Below are positions 32,431-41,436 of a stretch of DNA of 47,277 nucleotides, piece by piece (position 1 is the first letter of the stretch; each line of letters starts with the position of its first letter). Source of the DNA: Actinomycetota bacterium (GTDB lineage: Bacteria > Actinomycetota > Acidimicrobiia > IMCC26256 > JACPCJ01); contig JACPCJ010000097.1 in NCBI GenBank assembly GCA_016179865.1, positions 1 to 47,277 on the forward strand. The letters run 5' to 3'. A program made the position numbers and the translations under genes. The notes beneath the pieces are model-generated. The model did not search any database and was not told the origin of the DNA. It saw only the letters and a program-made list of their open reading frames with translations.

Positions 32431-32535
32431 GAGCGTGCGCCGATAGGCGGCACGCTCCAGGAAATAGGCGGGAATCTGGGCAGGCGAAGCCTGCCCAGGA
32501 AGCCGTTTCGCAGGAGCAACGTGACCTATCCGCGC
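32431..32535 (+). promoter_or_regulatory. Candidate switching RNA upstream of the first FG-GAP gene
   Basis: Directly after the protease stop, GAGCGTGC (32431-32438) and GCACGCTC (32450-32457) form a terminator-like hairpin. The same bases can instead join a larger fold: GCGC-C-GATAGG (32437-32447) with CCTATC-C-GCGC (32525-32535), inside it CACGCTCC (32451-32458) with GGAG-CAA-CGTG (32513-32523), and at the tip TGGGCAGGC-GAA-GCCTGCCCA (32477-32497). The two folds exclude each other. The rest of the gap to the ATG at 32631 holds only a Shine-Dalgarno AAGGAG. No match to riboswitch classes I know. Confidence 0.45.
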
Positions 32536-32630
32536 AGCCTCTGAGGGGGACCGGCTCAAGTCGGGGCCCGGAGATCCCGACCGTACATATCAGCAAGCAA
32601 ACTCGATCAGGGCATTGAAGGAGCTCTCGA

Positions 32631-34924
32631 ATGTCGCACCGTGCCCGGGCCGCTGGCGGCGTGATCGCCGTCCTCGCTTCTGTCATCTCGATCCTTGTTG
32701 CCGCGCCCCTCGGCTCGCCCGCCGCCGCGGGCGTCTCCGTGACGCCGGCGTGGGAGCGGACCTTCGGCGAGCTCAACTACCACTCCTCGCCCACCATCGC
32801 CGACGTCGACGGTGACGGCACGAACGACGTTGCGGTGGCGTCGCAGTCGGGTTGGATCCGGATCTTCAAGGCCGACGGCTCCGACCTCGGCGGCTGGCCC
32901 CAGCGGGCGTCGCTCGGCGGCACCAACGCCGGCGTCGACAGCTCGCCCACCATCGCCGACCTCGACAACGACGGTCGCAACGAGGTGATCGTCGGCGTGG
33001 GCGCCTTGCGTGACCCGGGGAGCAACGGCGGCCTGCTCGTCTTCAACCGCGACGGCACCCTCCGCTGGGCCTTCCAGACCCAGGACCGCCAGGAGGGGAG
33101 CAACGGCCGCAGCGACGCCGTGTTCTCGACCCCGGCCGTCGGCGACGTGAACGGCGACGGGGCCCCCGAGATCGTGTTCGGGTCGTACGACCACCACATC
33201 TACGTGCTCGACCGCAATGGCGCCAACCTGCCCGGTTCCCCCTACTACAACGAGGACACGGTCTGGTCGTCGCCCGCCCTCTACGACTTCGACTTCGACG
33301 GCCGCAACGAGATCTTCGTCGGCGGCGACAGCTCGGCCGGCGGCACCATCGACCACGCCGGCGGCATCATGCACATGCTCGAGTACCAGCGGGGCTCGAT
33401 CGTCGAGCGCTGGCGCCGGTACGCGGGCGAGATCATCATCTCCTCGCCCGCGGTCGGGAACATCGACGGCGACGCCAAGCCCGAGGTCGTCTTCGGCCCC
33501 GGCGACTTCTTCAAGCACGACGACAGCCGCCGCGTGTTCACCTCAACGCCGAGACTGGCACCGACGCCGCCGGCTGGCCCCAGTCCACAGGCGGTGATGG
33601 CTGGAGCTCGCCCGCCCTCGGCGACCTGAACGGCGACGGCGGACTCGACGTGGCCATCGGCGCCCGCGACGGTCGGGTCTACACCTGGAAGGGTGACGGC
33701 TCGAAGCTGTGGGACCTCGACCCGTCCGCCGGCACGCCCTACACCGCCGGCGTCATCACGGGTGGGCCCGCCATCGCCGACATCAACGGCGACGGGAAGC
33801 CCGAGGTGCTGAACGCTTCGGGCAACGCCGTCTTCGCCCGCGCCGGATCGAGCGGCGGGCTGGTCGACGCCTTCATGATCAACTGGCAGTTCCAGACCAC
33901 GCCGGCGGTCGGGAAGTTCGGCAACCAGTGGATGGCTGTCGGCGCCGGGTACCTGGACGCCACCGGCCAGATGCGGGTGGCGGCGTACAAGATCCCCGAG
34001 CCGAAGTCGGCGCCGTGGCCGATGTTCCACCAGAACGCCGCCCACACCGGCGCCATCGACTCGAAGGGATCGGCCGCCGGCGGCTACTGGATCATGGACG
34101 ACGGCGGCGACGTGTACGCCTTCGGGAAGGCCAAGCACTACGGGTCGGTCCCCGGCCTCGTCGCCGGGGGCGTGCCCATCGGCGGCGCCGCGCCGATGTC
34201 GGTCATCGGGACGAGCACCGGCAAGGGCTACTGGGTGCTCGACCAGAAGGGCGGCATGTTCAGCTTCGGCGACGCCGGTTTCCACGGCTCGGTGCCGGGG
34301 CTGAAGAACTCGGGCGTCGCCGTGAGCGAGGAACCGGTGGTCGGCCTGGCCGGGACGAAGGCCAACGACGGCTACTGGCTCGCCGACCGCAAGGGCGGCA
34401 TCTACTCGTTCGGCGGCGCGAAGCACCACGGCTCGGTGCCGGGGCTCAAGGCCCAGGGCGCCCAGATCGGCGACGCCAACGTCATCATGCTGGCCGCCAC
34501 GCCGAGCGGCGACGGCTACTACGCGCTCGACGAGAAGGGCGGCATGTTCACCTTTGGGGGCGCCAAGTTCTTCGGCTCGGTGCCGGGGCTGCGGAACTCC
34601 GGCGTGAGCGTCGGCGACTCGCCCGTGGTCGGTATGGCACCCACGTCGACCGGGAACGGCTACTGGATGGTCGACAACGCCGGCGGGATGTTCGCCTTCG
34701 GCGACGCCCAGTACTTCGGTTCGATTCCCGAACTGCGCGGCAAGGGAGTGGGCATCGGTGAAGCTGACATCAAGGGCATGGTGCCAACGCCGTCGGGCAA
34801 GGGCTATTGGCTCCTCGACAACAAGGGCGGCCTGTTCGCCTTCGGCGACGCCGACTACTTCGGCAGCCTGCCCGACGTGGGTGTCGGCGCCAACGCCATC
34901 GCCATGACCCCGGCCGCCGGCTGA
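32631..34924 (+). pseudogene. Secreted FG-GAP protein with six-repeat domain, one-base frame disruption
   Basis: ATG at 32631 follows AAGGAG and starts a signal peptide. FG-GAP/integrin-alpha-like repeats follow (SSPTIADVDGDGTNDVAVAS, IADLDNDGRNEVIVG, VGDVNGDGAPEIVFGSYD, YDFDFDGRNEIFVGGD, VGNIDGDAKPEVVFG), each with a DxDxDG calcium loop. At 33540-33545 one base is missing: GTGTTCACCTCAAC needs one more C (V-F-T-L-N-A) to continue in the frame of the paralog at 36992. The sense then runs to 34924, giving about 764 residues, with six C-terminal repeats from about 34080. A one-C loss in a C run looks like a sequencing indel; otherwise the product would be a truncated 332-residue protein. Confidence 0.85.
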
Positions 34925-34932
34925 ACTCGCTT

Positions 34933-34989
34933 CCCCCGTGTGTGAGTGCCTGGTTGCGGAATCCGCAACCAGGCACTCACACACGGGGG
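34933..34989. terminator. Palindrome family A, copy 3
   Basis: 28-bp perfect arms (34933-34960 and 34962-34989) around one base, the longest of the three copies. Core GTGAGTGCCTGGTTGCGG is identical to copies 1 and 2; the outer CCCCC/GGGGG pairs are unique. Between the converging FG-GAP gene and the reverse-strand gene at 34994. Confidence 0.75.
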
Positions 34990-34993
34990 TTCA

Positions 34994-36334
34994 TCAGCCG
35001 ACGTCGGTGACCAGGGCCTGGATCTCGGCCACCCGGACCGGGACGTTGGCCGAGCGGGTGATGCTGCCCAGGCTGCCGCCGGCGCCGCCCGAGCCCTGCC
35101 ACGTGACGTCGTAGACGAGGGTGGCCGTCACCGTGTAGGCGTCGTTGGGCTCGCCCGCTGACGACTGGCCGTAGGTGTACGAGCAGCCGGTGCGTTGGGT
35201 GCTCTCGTGGCGGGCCTCGTTGTAGGGCGTGCCGGGGCCGTTGCAGGTGACCGAGTCGCCGTTGCCCATCTGCCACACCACCCGGGTGGGGGTGGCCGTG
35301 GCCTCGGCCCACGCCCGGCCCGCCTGGGCCCGCGCCGTCTCCGCCTCCCAGGCCGAGGGGTCGACCCAGAGCCACGACGGCAGGTGAACGATCTGCTCCC
35401 ACTCCACTCGCGGGCTCATGCGGATGACGGGCGAGCCGGGGGTGATGAGGTCTCTCGCCTGGAGGACGACCTGGGTGGGCGGGGCGACGGGCGGGACGTA
35501 GATCTGGCGGTCGAATCCGCCGCCCGGGAAGCTGCGCCACTCGGGATACGAGCAGCGCTGGACGTCGTAGTCGCCGATCTCCCGGATGGTGCGGCAGCTG
35601 GTGTTGAAATGGCGCCAGGCGTCGTGGGCCCGCTCGTTGAGGTCGTGCCACCTGCGCTCCCAGGCATCGCGCCGCTCGGTGATCTCGCGCCCGAGCCGGT
35701 TGATCTCGTTGGCGGTGCTCTGGGCGCATCCCCGGTAGGCCATGGTCTGGAAGGCGGCGAACACGTTGAAGCGGGTCTCCCAGCGCTCGACCCGGTCCCA
35801 GACCGTGACCGTGATCCAGTGGATCCGCCACGTCACCCACTCGTGGAGGTGGGGGTAGGAGATCCAGTGGCGGAACACCCGCACCCGGTGCCAGTGGACC
35901 TCCCGCATGCGATACGGCGCGGGGATGGGGATGCGAACCTGCTTGGGAACCCACTCCACCACCAGCACGCGCTGGTAGATCTGGGACTCCCAGTGGTTCG
36001 CCTGGGCGACGCAGTGGTCGTAGCGGGCATACAGGTCGCCCATCCGGTGGTGCTCGTCGGTGCGTCGGGCCCCCTCGATGAAGCGCTCGACCTCCATCCG
36101 CAGGGCCAGGCCGTCGTAGAGGGCTCGGTAGTCGACGCTCGGCCCGCCCCGAGCGGGGGCGCCCCCCGGCCCACCCCCACCCGGGCTGGTGCTCACCTCT
36201 CCGGCCGAGACGCTGACGCTGTTCCCGTCGTTCGACGCGCCCGTGTATTCGTCACGAGTGCCTGACGCCCAGGACGTTGCCGGGCTCGCCGTGACGACCA
36301 TCGCGGCGACGACAAGGGTTACGAGCCGTCGCAT
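34994..36334 (-). CDS. Secreted Trp/His-rich protein with PKD-like C-terminus
   Basis: 446 residues. ATG at 36334 gives a signal peptide (MRRLVTLVVAAMVVTASPATSWAS). A helical region with Cys pairs follows. About residues 140-195 are packed with Trp, His and aromatic residues in short strands (REVHWHRVRVFRHWISYPHL, then HEWVTWRIHWITVTVW). After LPSWLWVDPSAWE the C-terminus (TPTRVVWQMGNGDSVTCNGP, SCSYTYGQSS-like, AYTVTATLVYDVTWQGSGG) resembles the PKD-like domain at the end of secreted actinobacterial proteins often mis-named ATP/GTP-binding proteins. The start overlaps the lipoprotein gene's end by 16 nt, so the two are one operon, inserted in reverse in the exoprotein island. Confidence 0.75.
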   Translation of the reverse strand: MRRLVTLVVAAMVVTASPATSWASGTRDEYTGASNDGNSVSVSAGEVSTSPGGGGPGGAPARGGPSVDYRALYDGLALRMEVERFIEGARRTDEHHRMGDLYARYDHCVAQANHWESQIYQRVLVVEWVPKQVRIPIPAPYRMREVHWHRVRVFRHWISYPHLHEWVTWRIHWITVTVWDRVERWETRFNVFAAFQTMAYRGCAQSTANEINRLGREITERRDAWERRWHDLNERAHDAWRHFNTSCRTIREIGDYDVQRCSYPEWRSFPGGGFDRQIYVPPVAPPTQVVLQARDLITPGSPVIRMSPRVEWEQIVHLPSWLWVDPSAWEAETARAQAGRAWAEATATPTRVVWQMGNGDSVTCNGPGTPYNEARHESTQRTGCSYTYGQSSAGEPNDAYTVTATLVYDVTWQGSGGAGGSLGSITRSANVPVRVAEIQALVTDVG

Positions 36335-36846
36335 GGTCTCTCTTCGAACGTGATCTCGTTCGCGATCCAACGGCCATCGCGCTTGATCATCTTCACGAGC
36401 GACAGCCCGGAGATGACCGAATCGTCAACAACGTCATCCGTCGACAGTTCGAACTTCACGTCGCCGTCGACCCCGCAGTCCTCAACGAGGGCGGCCCGGC
36501 CCTGGAGTCGCTTCACGACCGGGTTGTTCTGGGTGGCCTCGCCCTTGCGGATGCCGATGCCCTGGTCCCGAAGCTCGGTCAGGTTCTTCTGGACCCCCGC
36601 CAGGAGCGGGCCAGTGGCGGTCTTGGCGAGGTCGGGGTGGTCGGGGTTCGGGGGATTCGCCGCCGCGTAAAAGGCGTCGAGGCCCGCGAGATAGGCGTCG
36701 ATGACGGCTTGTTCCTCGGCGGCGCGGTCGAAGGTGGTGGTCGTCGCAACCGAGGAGGAAGAGGAGGCGGAGTCTTCCGCGGAAGAGTCGCCGCACGCTC
36801 CGAACACGAGCGCGCACAGTGCGAGGGCCCACACCGATCTGGTCAA
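36319..36846 (-). CDS. Secreted lipoprotein of unknown function
   Basis: 175 residues from a TTG (36846) that follows GGAGG by 4 nt; the product starts MTRSVWALALCALVFGACGDSS with a lipobox-like FGAC. After a Ser/Thr linker the mature part (AEEQAVIDAYLAGLDAFYAAANPPNPDHPDL) and VEDCGVDGDVKFELSTDDVV, SLVKMIKRDGRWIANEITFE resembles the NTF2-like cystatin fold of many actinobacterial lipoproteins (inference from the pattern of a long helix followed by strands ending in DGRW). Upstream gene of a two-gene operon with the Trp/His-rich protein. Confidence 0.75.
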   Translation of the reverse strand: MTRSVWALALCALVFGACGDSSAEDSASSSSSVATTTTFDRAAEEQAVIDAYLAGLDAFYAAANPPNPDHPDLAKTATGPLLAGVQKNLTELRDQGIGIRKGEATQNNPVVKRLQGRAALVEDCGVDGDVKFELSTDDVVDDSVISGLSLVKMIKRDGRWIANEITFEERPCDGS

Positions 36847-36979
36847 CCGACCTCCAGCCGCCAGGCCCCTCCCCGCACTTCTACGGGCGAAGGGGCGAAA
36901 CGTGGCGAAAAAATCCGTCCCAACCCCCTAAGCGCGCTACGGAGGCCAAACGCGACCGTGCAAACTGGCGCAGCTGGGG

Positions 36980-36985
36980 TATCTA
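36980..36985 (+). promoter_or_regulatory. -10 element TATCTA, leaderless type
   Basis: TATCTA lies 6 nt before the ATG at 36992. The rest of the 36847-36991 gap shows nothing else that I can support. Confidence 0.4.
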
Positions 36986-36991
36986 CAGGGG

Positions 36992-39256
36992 ATGAACCTG
37001 CATCGTGTCGTCGCCGCTGCCCTCATCGCGACCGCCGCCCCCCTCATCCAACCGGCGCCCGCCGCCGCCGCCCCGTCCCTGATCTGGGAGCGTGAGTTCG
37101 ACGGCGTCAACTACCACTCGTCGCCCACCATCGCCGACGTCAACGGCGACGGCAGCAACGACGTCGTCGTCGGCGATCAGGACGGGTGGGTGCGGGTCTT
37201 CAGCGGCGCCGACGGTTCGCATGTCGGCGGCTGGCCCCAGCGAGTCAGCATCAACGGCACCAACCCGGGCATGGACGGGTCACCGACCGTCGCCGACCTC
37301 GACAACGACGGCCGCAACGAGGTCATCGTGGGCGCCGGCACCCTGCGCAACCCCAACCAGCACGGCGGCGTCGTCGTCTTCAACCGGGACGGGTCCACCC
37401 GCTGGACGTTCGTCACCAAGGACCGGCGCGACGGGCCCAACGGCTTCAGCGACGCCGTCTTCGGCACGCCGGCCGCGGCCGACGTGAGCGGCGATGGTTT
37501 CAAGGACGTGGTCTTCGGCTCGTACGACCACGAGATCTACGTCCTCGACCGCAACGGCGGGAACCTGCCGGGGTCGCCGTTCTTCAACAACGACACCATC
37601 TTCTCGTCGCCCGCCGTCTACGACTTCGACTTCGACGGCCGGGCCGAGATCCTCATCGGCACCGACAGCTCGGGGACGTTCGAACCCAACGGCGGCATCC
37701 TCTGGATGATCGAGTACCAGGGCGACTCGCTCCGGGAGCGGTGGCGCCGGGGATTCGGCGAGATCATCGTTTCGTCCCCGGCCATCGGGAACATCGACGG
37801 CGACAGCACCCCCGAGGTGGTCTTCGGGACCGGCGACTTCTTCCACACCGCCGCCAGCCGGGAGGTGTGGGCGCTGAACGCCGAGAGTGGCAGCACCGTG
37901 TCGGGATGGCCCCAGTCGACGGGCGGAGAGGGCTGGAGTTCACCCGCCCTCGGCGACCTCAGCGGCGATGGGCGCGACGACGTCGCCATCGGGGCCCGTG
38001 ACGGGCGCCTCTACGCCTGGAGGGGCGACGGCAACCAGCTCTGGAACGTCAACCCCGCCGACGGAACGCCCTACACGTCGGGGATCATCACCGGGGGCCC
38101 GATCATCACCGACTTCGATGGCAACGGGCAGAACGACGTGGTCAGCGTCAGCGGCAACGCCGCCCTCGTGCGCAACGGCGCCAACGGGGGCCTGGTCGAC
38201 GCCTTCTCGATCAACTGGCAGTTCCAGAACTCGGCCGCCGTCGGCACGCTCGCCGGGAACTGCCGCATCGTGGTGGCCGGGTACCTCGACGCCACCAACC
38301 GCCAGCGCATCGCCGCCTACGACGTGCCCGAGGCGGCGTGCTCGCCGTGGCCCATGTTCCACAAGAACGCCGCCCACACCGGCGCCCCCGACCCGCCTGC
38401 GCCGTCGGGCAGCTCCGGTTACTACGTCCTCGACGCCCTCGGCGACGTCTACGCCTTCGGGAAGGCCCGCCACTTCGGCTCCGTCCCCATCCTCAAGGTC
38501 CACGGCACGCCGACGGGCGGGGCCCAGTCGGTGGCCATCTCGGGCACGTCCGACGGCGGCGGGTACTTCGTCCTCGACAACAACGGGGGCATGTTCACCT
38601 TCGGCAACGCCCGCTTCTTCGGCTCGGTGCCGGGGCTGAAGAACGCCGGCGTCAACACCGGCGATGCCCGCTCGATCGCCCTCGCCGTCACCTCCAACAA
38701 CGGCGGCTACTACGTGCTCGACGAGAAGGGGGGCATGTTCACCTTCGGCAACGCCCGCTTTTTCGGCTCGGTGCCGGGGTTGAAGGCTCAGGGCGTGGCC
38801 GTGGGCGACGCCCCCTCGATCGCCCTCGCCGTCACCCCCGCCGACGACGGCTATTGGGTGCTCGACGCCAAGGGGGGCATGTTCACCTTCGGCGGCGCCG
38901 GCTACTTCGGTTCCGTGCCCGAGCGCCGCAACCAGGGCGTCGCCATCGGGGCCGCCGAGATCGTGGGCATGGCGCCCACGAGTAACGGCCAGGGCTACTG
39001 GATGGTCGACAGGGCTGGTGGCATCCACTCGTTCGGGAGCGCCGGCTACTTCGGGTCGATCCCGCAGTTGCGCTCCGAGGGGGTGCAGATCGGCGACGCC
39101 GACATCATCGGCATGGTCCCCACGCCCTCCGGCGGCGGCTACTACCTCTTCGATCGGCGGGGCGGCATCTTCGCCTTCGGCGACGCCGGGTTCGCCGGCT
39201 CGCTCCCCGGCGTGGGCGTGTCGACGACCGCCGTTTCCGTCACGGCGTCCCGATGA
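36992..39256 (+). CDS. Secreted FG-GAP protein with six-repeat domain
   Basis: 754 residues. Signal peptide MNLHRVVAAALIATAAPLIQPAPA, then FG-GAP units with DxNxDG or DxDxDG loops (IADVNGDGSNDVVVGDQDG, VADLDNDGRNEVIVG, AADVSGDGFKDVVFG, YDFDFDGRAEILIG, IGNIDGDSTPEVVFG, LGDLSGDGRDDVAIG) spanning about residues 40-470. After MFHKNAAHTGAPDPPAPSG come six repeats of the GYW/FG type from about residue 475. It is the intact paralog of the gene at 32631 and lets the frame break there be placed. FG-GAP propellers bind calcium and often mediate adhesion; ligand unknown. Confidence 0.9.
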   Translation: MNLHRVVAAALIATAAPLIQPAPAAAAPSLIWEREFDGVNYHSSPTIADVNGDGSNDVVVGDQDGWVRVFSGADGSHVGGWPQRVSINGTNPGMDGSPTVADLDNDGRNEVIVGAGTLRNPNQHGGVVVFNRDGSTRWTFVTKDRRDGPNGFSDAVFGTPAAADVSGDGFKDVVFGSYDHEIYVLDRNGGNLPGSPFFNNDTIFSSPAVYDFDFDGRAEILIGTDSSGTFEPNGGILWMIEYQGDSLRERWRRGFGEIIVSSPAIGNIDGDSTPEVVFGTGDFFHTAASREVWALNAESGSTVSGWPQSTGGEGWSSPALGDLSGDGRDDVAIGARDGRLYAWRGDGNQLWNVNPADGTPYTSGIITGGPIITDFDGNGQNDVVSVSGNAALVRNGANGGLVDAFSINWQFQNSAAVGTLAGNCRIVVAGYLDATNRQRIAAYDVPEAACSPWPMFHKNAAHTGAPDPPAPSGSSGYYVLDALGDVYAFGKARHFGSVPILKVHGTPTGGAQSVAISGTSDGGGYFVLDNNGGMFTFGNARFFGSVPGLKNAGVNTGDARSIALAVTSNNGGYYVLDEKGGMFTFGNARFFGSVPGLKAQGVAVGDAPSIALAVTPADDGYWVLDAKGGMFTFGGAGYFGSVPERRNQGVAIGAAEIVGMAPTSNGQGYWMVDRAGGIHSFGSAGYFGSIPQLRSEGVQIGDADIIGMVPTPSGGGYYLFDRRGGIFAFGDAGFAGSLPGVGVSTTAVSVTASR

Positions 39257-39258
39257 CC

Positions 39259-39311
39259 CCGAACTTGGTTTCATTTCTCACACCAGAGCGTGGAAAAGAA
39301 ACCAAGTTCGG
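39259..39311. terminator. Inverted repeat CCGAACTTGGTTTC...GAAACCAAGTTCGG
   Basis: 14-bp perfect arms (39259-39272, 39298-39311) with a 25-nt loop, starting 3 nt after the FG-GAP stop and before the SpoIID-like gene's promoter. Its sequence is not shared with families A to C. Confidence 0.6.
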
Positions 39312-39398
39312 AGACGGCGGGGTGATGCCCATCACCAACCCGTACTCCGCTACCGTGTTCGGCTGATCACCTGCCACATGAACCACACTGACAACGCC

Positions 39399-39404
39399 TA
39401 GGAT
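39399..39404 (+). promoter_or_regulatory. -10 element TAGGAT, leaderless type
   Basis: TAGGAT lies 7 nt before the GTG at 39412, with only CCCCCCG between. Confidence 0.5.
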
Positions 39405-39411
39405 CCCCCCG

Positions 39412-41436
39412 GTGCGCCTCCGTTCTCCCCGTCGCGTCCGCGCCGCCCTGCTCACCGTGCTGGTGGGCGGCGCCTTCCTCCCCTTCGCCCCCCAGGCCCA
39501 GCCGCCCGCCCTCGGCTACCCCGGCCTGAACGTCGCGCTCGAGGGGGCGGGGTGGGGCCACGGGCGGGGGATGGGCCAGTACGGCTCCCTCGGGTACGCC
39601 CTCGACAGCGGGTGGACGTACTCGATGATCCTCGACCACTTCTACGGCGGGACGGCGTCCGCCAACATCGGCAACCCCGAGATCACCGTGCGCCTGGTGG
39701 CCGTCGACGGCCAGGAGACGGTCGCCACCTCGACGGGCGGGCTGGTCAGCGCCGCCGGGCAGACGGCGGCGGCCATCCGGGTCGTCCAGATCGGCACCAA
39801 CGTCTACGACGTCTATACCGGCCCCGGCTGCGGCGGGGGATGGACGCTGAGCGCCGGGAGCCAGACCGGCCCCGTGAACATCACCGCCGCCGCCGGTCTC
39901 GTCCAGGTGTGCGCTACCGGCCGGGCGTACCGCGGATACCTCCAGGCCACCCGCGACAGCGAGGGCCCCCAGCGCACCGTCAACGTCGTCGCCATGGAGG
40001 ACTACCTGCGCGGCGTGGTGCCGCGGGAGTCCCCGGCCTCGTGGGGCGACCTCGGAGGGGGCGCGGGGATGCACGCCCTGCGGGCCCAGGCCGTCGCCGC
40101 CCGCTCCTATGCCGCCGCCGAGGGCCGCTACTCCTACGCCAAGACCTGCGATACCACGGCGTGCCAGGTCTACGGCGGTTACAGCCTCAACGGTTCTGTT
40201 CTCGAAGACGCTCGCACCGACAGCGCCGTGACCCAGACGGCGGGGGAGGTACGCCAGACCAACGGCGCCACCGCCCGCACCGAATTCTCGTCGTCGACGG
40301 GCGGCTACACCGCCGGGGGCACCTTCCCGGCCGTAGTCGACGACGGCGACGACGTGTCGCAGAACCCGAACCACCGGTGGACGGCCAACGTGCCGGTCGT
40401 CGACATCCAGCTCGCGTATCCCGAGATCGGGCTGCTGCGGACCGTCGAGGTCACGCAGCGGAACGGGCTCGGGGACTGGGGCGGGCGGGTGAAGCAGGTC
40501 GTCCTGCGCGGCACGCTCGGCGACAAGACGCTGACGGGCGACGAGTTCCGGTCCCGCTTCGGTCTCAAGTCTGACTGGTTCCGGGTCGTCAACTCGCCGT
40601 CGGGCGGGGTCCAGGGCTACTGGGTGCTCGACAACCAGGGCGGCGTCTTCAGCTTCGGCGCCGCCGAGTTCCTGGGCTCGGTGCCCCAACTCCGCAACCA
40701 GGGAGTGAGGATCGGCAACTCGCAGATCGTCGATGTCGAGCCCATGTCGGGCGGCAACGGCTACTGGGTGCTCGACCGGGCCGGCGGCATCTTCTCGTTC
40801 GGCCAGGCCCGCTTCCACGGCTCCATCCCGCAGCTCCGCGAGCAGGGCGTGCGGGTCGGGGCCGCCGACGTGATTGACATCGCCTCCACCCCATCGGGCA
40901 ACGGCTATTGGTTGCTCGACGGGGTCGGCGGCATGTTCGCCTTCGGCGACGCCAACTTCTACGGCTCGATCCCGCAGCTCCGCGAACAGGGGGTGAAGAT
41001 CGGGCGGGCCAACATCGTCGACATGACGGCCACGTCCGACGGCGCCGGGTACCTGATGATCGACGACGTGGGCGGCGTCTTCGCCTTCGGCAGCGCCCAG
41101 TTCTACGGGTCGATCCCGAGCCTGCGGAACTCGGGCGTGCAGATCGGCCAGGCCCAGATCGTCGGCGTCGCCACCACCAACGGCGGCTACTGGATGATCG
41201 ACAGCAAGGGCGGCGTCTTCGCCTTCGGCTCGGCGCCCTTCCAAGGCTCGCTGCCGGGGGCGGGCATCAGCGCCCGCGCCGCCGGCATCGCCCCCACCAA
41301 GACGGGCGGCGGCTACCTCATCGTCACGGCCGACAACGGTGACGTGCACCCCTTCGGCGACGCCCCCGACTTCGGTGGCGTCCCCGACACGGGAGTGACC
41401 ACGACCGGACGCGGGATCGCCCCCCGCTACGAGTAA
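39412..41436 (+). CDS. SpoIID/LytB-like secreted protein with six-repeat domain
   Basis: 674 residues. Signal peptide (MRLRSPRRVRAALLTVLVGGAFLPF), a SpoIID/LytB domain with GAGWGHGRGMGQYGSLGYAL, NVVAMEDYLRGVVPRESPASW (the Glu of the family's active site lies here) and LRAQAVAARSYAAAEG, FSSSTGGYTAGG. In Bacillus SpoIID cleaves glycan strands already stripped of stem peptides. Six repeats of the shared domain run from residue 402 to the end. The stop overlaps the start of the amidase gene (TAATG), pairing glycan cleavage with stem-peptide removal. GTG start, leaderless-type promoter. Confidence 0.9.
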   Translation: MRLRSPRRVRAALLTVLVGGAFLPFAPQAQPPALGYPGLNVALEGAGWGHGRGMGQYGSLGYALDSGWTYSMILDHFYGGTASANIGNPEITVRLVAVDGQETVATSTGGLVSAAGQTAAAIRVVQIGTNVYDVYTGPGCGGGWTLSAGSQTGPVNITAAAGLVQVCATGRAYRGYLQATRDSEGPQRTVNVVAMEDYLRGVVPRESPASWGDLGGGAGMHALRAQAVAARSYAAAEGRYSYAKTCDTTACQVYGGYSLNGSVLEDARTDSAVTQTAGEVRQTNGATARTEFSSSTGGYTAGGTFPAVVDDGDDVSQNPNHRWTANVPVVDIQLAYPEIGLLRTVEVTQRNGLGDWGGRVKQVVLRGTLGDKTLTGDEFRSRFGLKSDWFRVVNSPSGGVQGYWVLDNQGGVFSFGAAEFLGSVPQLRNQGVRIGNSQIVDVEPMSGGNGYWVLDRAGGIFSFGQARFHGSIPQLREQGVRVGAADVIDIASTPSGNGYWLLDGVGGMFAFGDANFYGSIPQLREQGVKIGRANIVDMTATSDGAGYLMIDDVGGVFAFGSAQFYGSIPSLRNSGVQIGQAQIVGVATTNGGYWMIDSKGGVFAFGSAPFQGSLPGAGISARAAGIAPTKTGGGYLIVTADNGDVHPFGDAPDFGGVPDTGVTTTGRGIAPRYE

